Of a DNA stretch of 64,000 bases, positions 63,893-64,000 are shown piece by piece (position 1 is the first letter of the stretch; each line of letters opens with the position of its first letter). Under the pieces are notes generated by a model that was given only the letters and a program-made list of their open reading frames with translations, did not search any database and was not told the DNA's origin. The DNA is from CAWAMR01 sp963783095. Its GTDB lineage: Bacteria > Planctomycetota > Planctomycetia > Gemmatales > Gemmataceae. Location: assembly GCA_963783095.1 (NCBI GenBank), contig CAWAMR010000013.1:398888-462887 (forward strand). The letters run 5' to 3'. The position numbers and the translations under genes were made by a program.

Positions 63893-64000
63893 GTATTTGC
63901 TGAGTGGTCAGTGGCAAACGCTTTGAGAAGAAACAGTGGGTTTTGGTATTTTCTGACCACTATCCCCTAACCACTCATTCTTCGAGCACCAGTATCATGT

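Noticed and set aside
1..64000. tRNA or rRNA genes
   Set aside because: I saw no cloverleaf with TTCGANNC and acceptor pairing, nor rRNA core sequence. A covariance search would be needed to exclude them fully.

Overview
The window looks like a planctomycete chromosome, most likely near the Gemmataceae (inference). The support is a secreted sulfatase with a C-x-P-S-R active site, a CxxCH protein of planctomycete style, very large TolC and DUF4340/Gldg proteins, many secreted proteins of unknown function and abundant intergenic palindromic repeats. No rRNA or tRNA gene and no CRISPR array was seen. About a dozen genes are broken by one to three single-base indels although both halves keep normal family sequence. 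These include phoB, phoU, pstA, two kinases or transporters and a RidA protein. The simplest reading is residual assembly indels, so I annotate them as genes and mark the break.

Layout. 1-5.0 kb: end of a probable shikimate kinase, prepilin peptidase, hisH, a decayed membrane gene and a large secreted protein. 5.0-11.9 kb, minus strand: a complete Pho locus, pstS-pstC-pstA-phoR-pstB-phoU-phoB, covering phosphate uptake, sensing and response. 12.0-18.4 kb: an orphan branched-chain-type binding lipoprotein, a histidine phosphatase, DUF1415 and a HerA-like ATPase, separated by repeat-filled gaps. 18.4-24.9 kb: trpE, a von Willebrand A protein, a small Sm-like protein, an intact ISKra4-type insertion sequence with an 8-bp target duplication, a cytochrome-like protein and an acyltransferase.

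25.0-27.0 kb is a small accessory island on the minus strand: an Imm11-like immunity protein, an unknown protein and an overlapping DUF433-hicB-hicA operon. 27.2-31.3 kb: sulfatase, a foldback element, a TolC lipoprotein and a DYGGHR-repeat protein. 31.4-38.5 kb: RluA, then a glycan-type cluster of three glycosyltransferases, a lone sugar ABC permease and a Gfo/Idh/MocA oxidoreductase. 38.7-41.5 kb: a CpxP/Spy-like secreted protein followed by its own two-component system. 41.6-44.7 kb: a Tat-exported amidase and an ISH3-like element with an in-frame stop.

44.7-51.8 kb is an operon for a MacAB-TolC type tripartite exporter. It is followed by six tandem 72-bp hairpin units, whose arms recur at 12.1 kb. 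52.3-53.5 kb: a small secreted protein and a methyltransferase. 53.5-63.1 kb, minus strand: a Gld-type ABC system (ATPase, permease, Gldg-like protein, giant multi-repeat DUF4340 protein) with a foldback element between the first two genes. A RidA-family gene closes the window.
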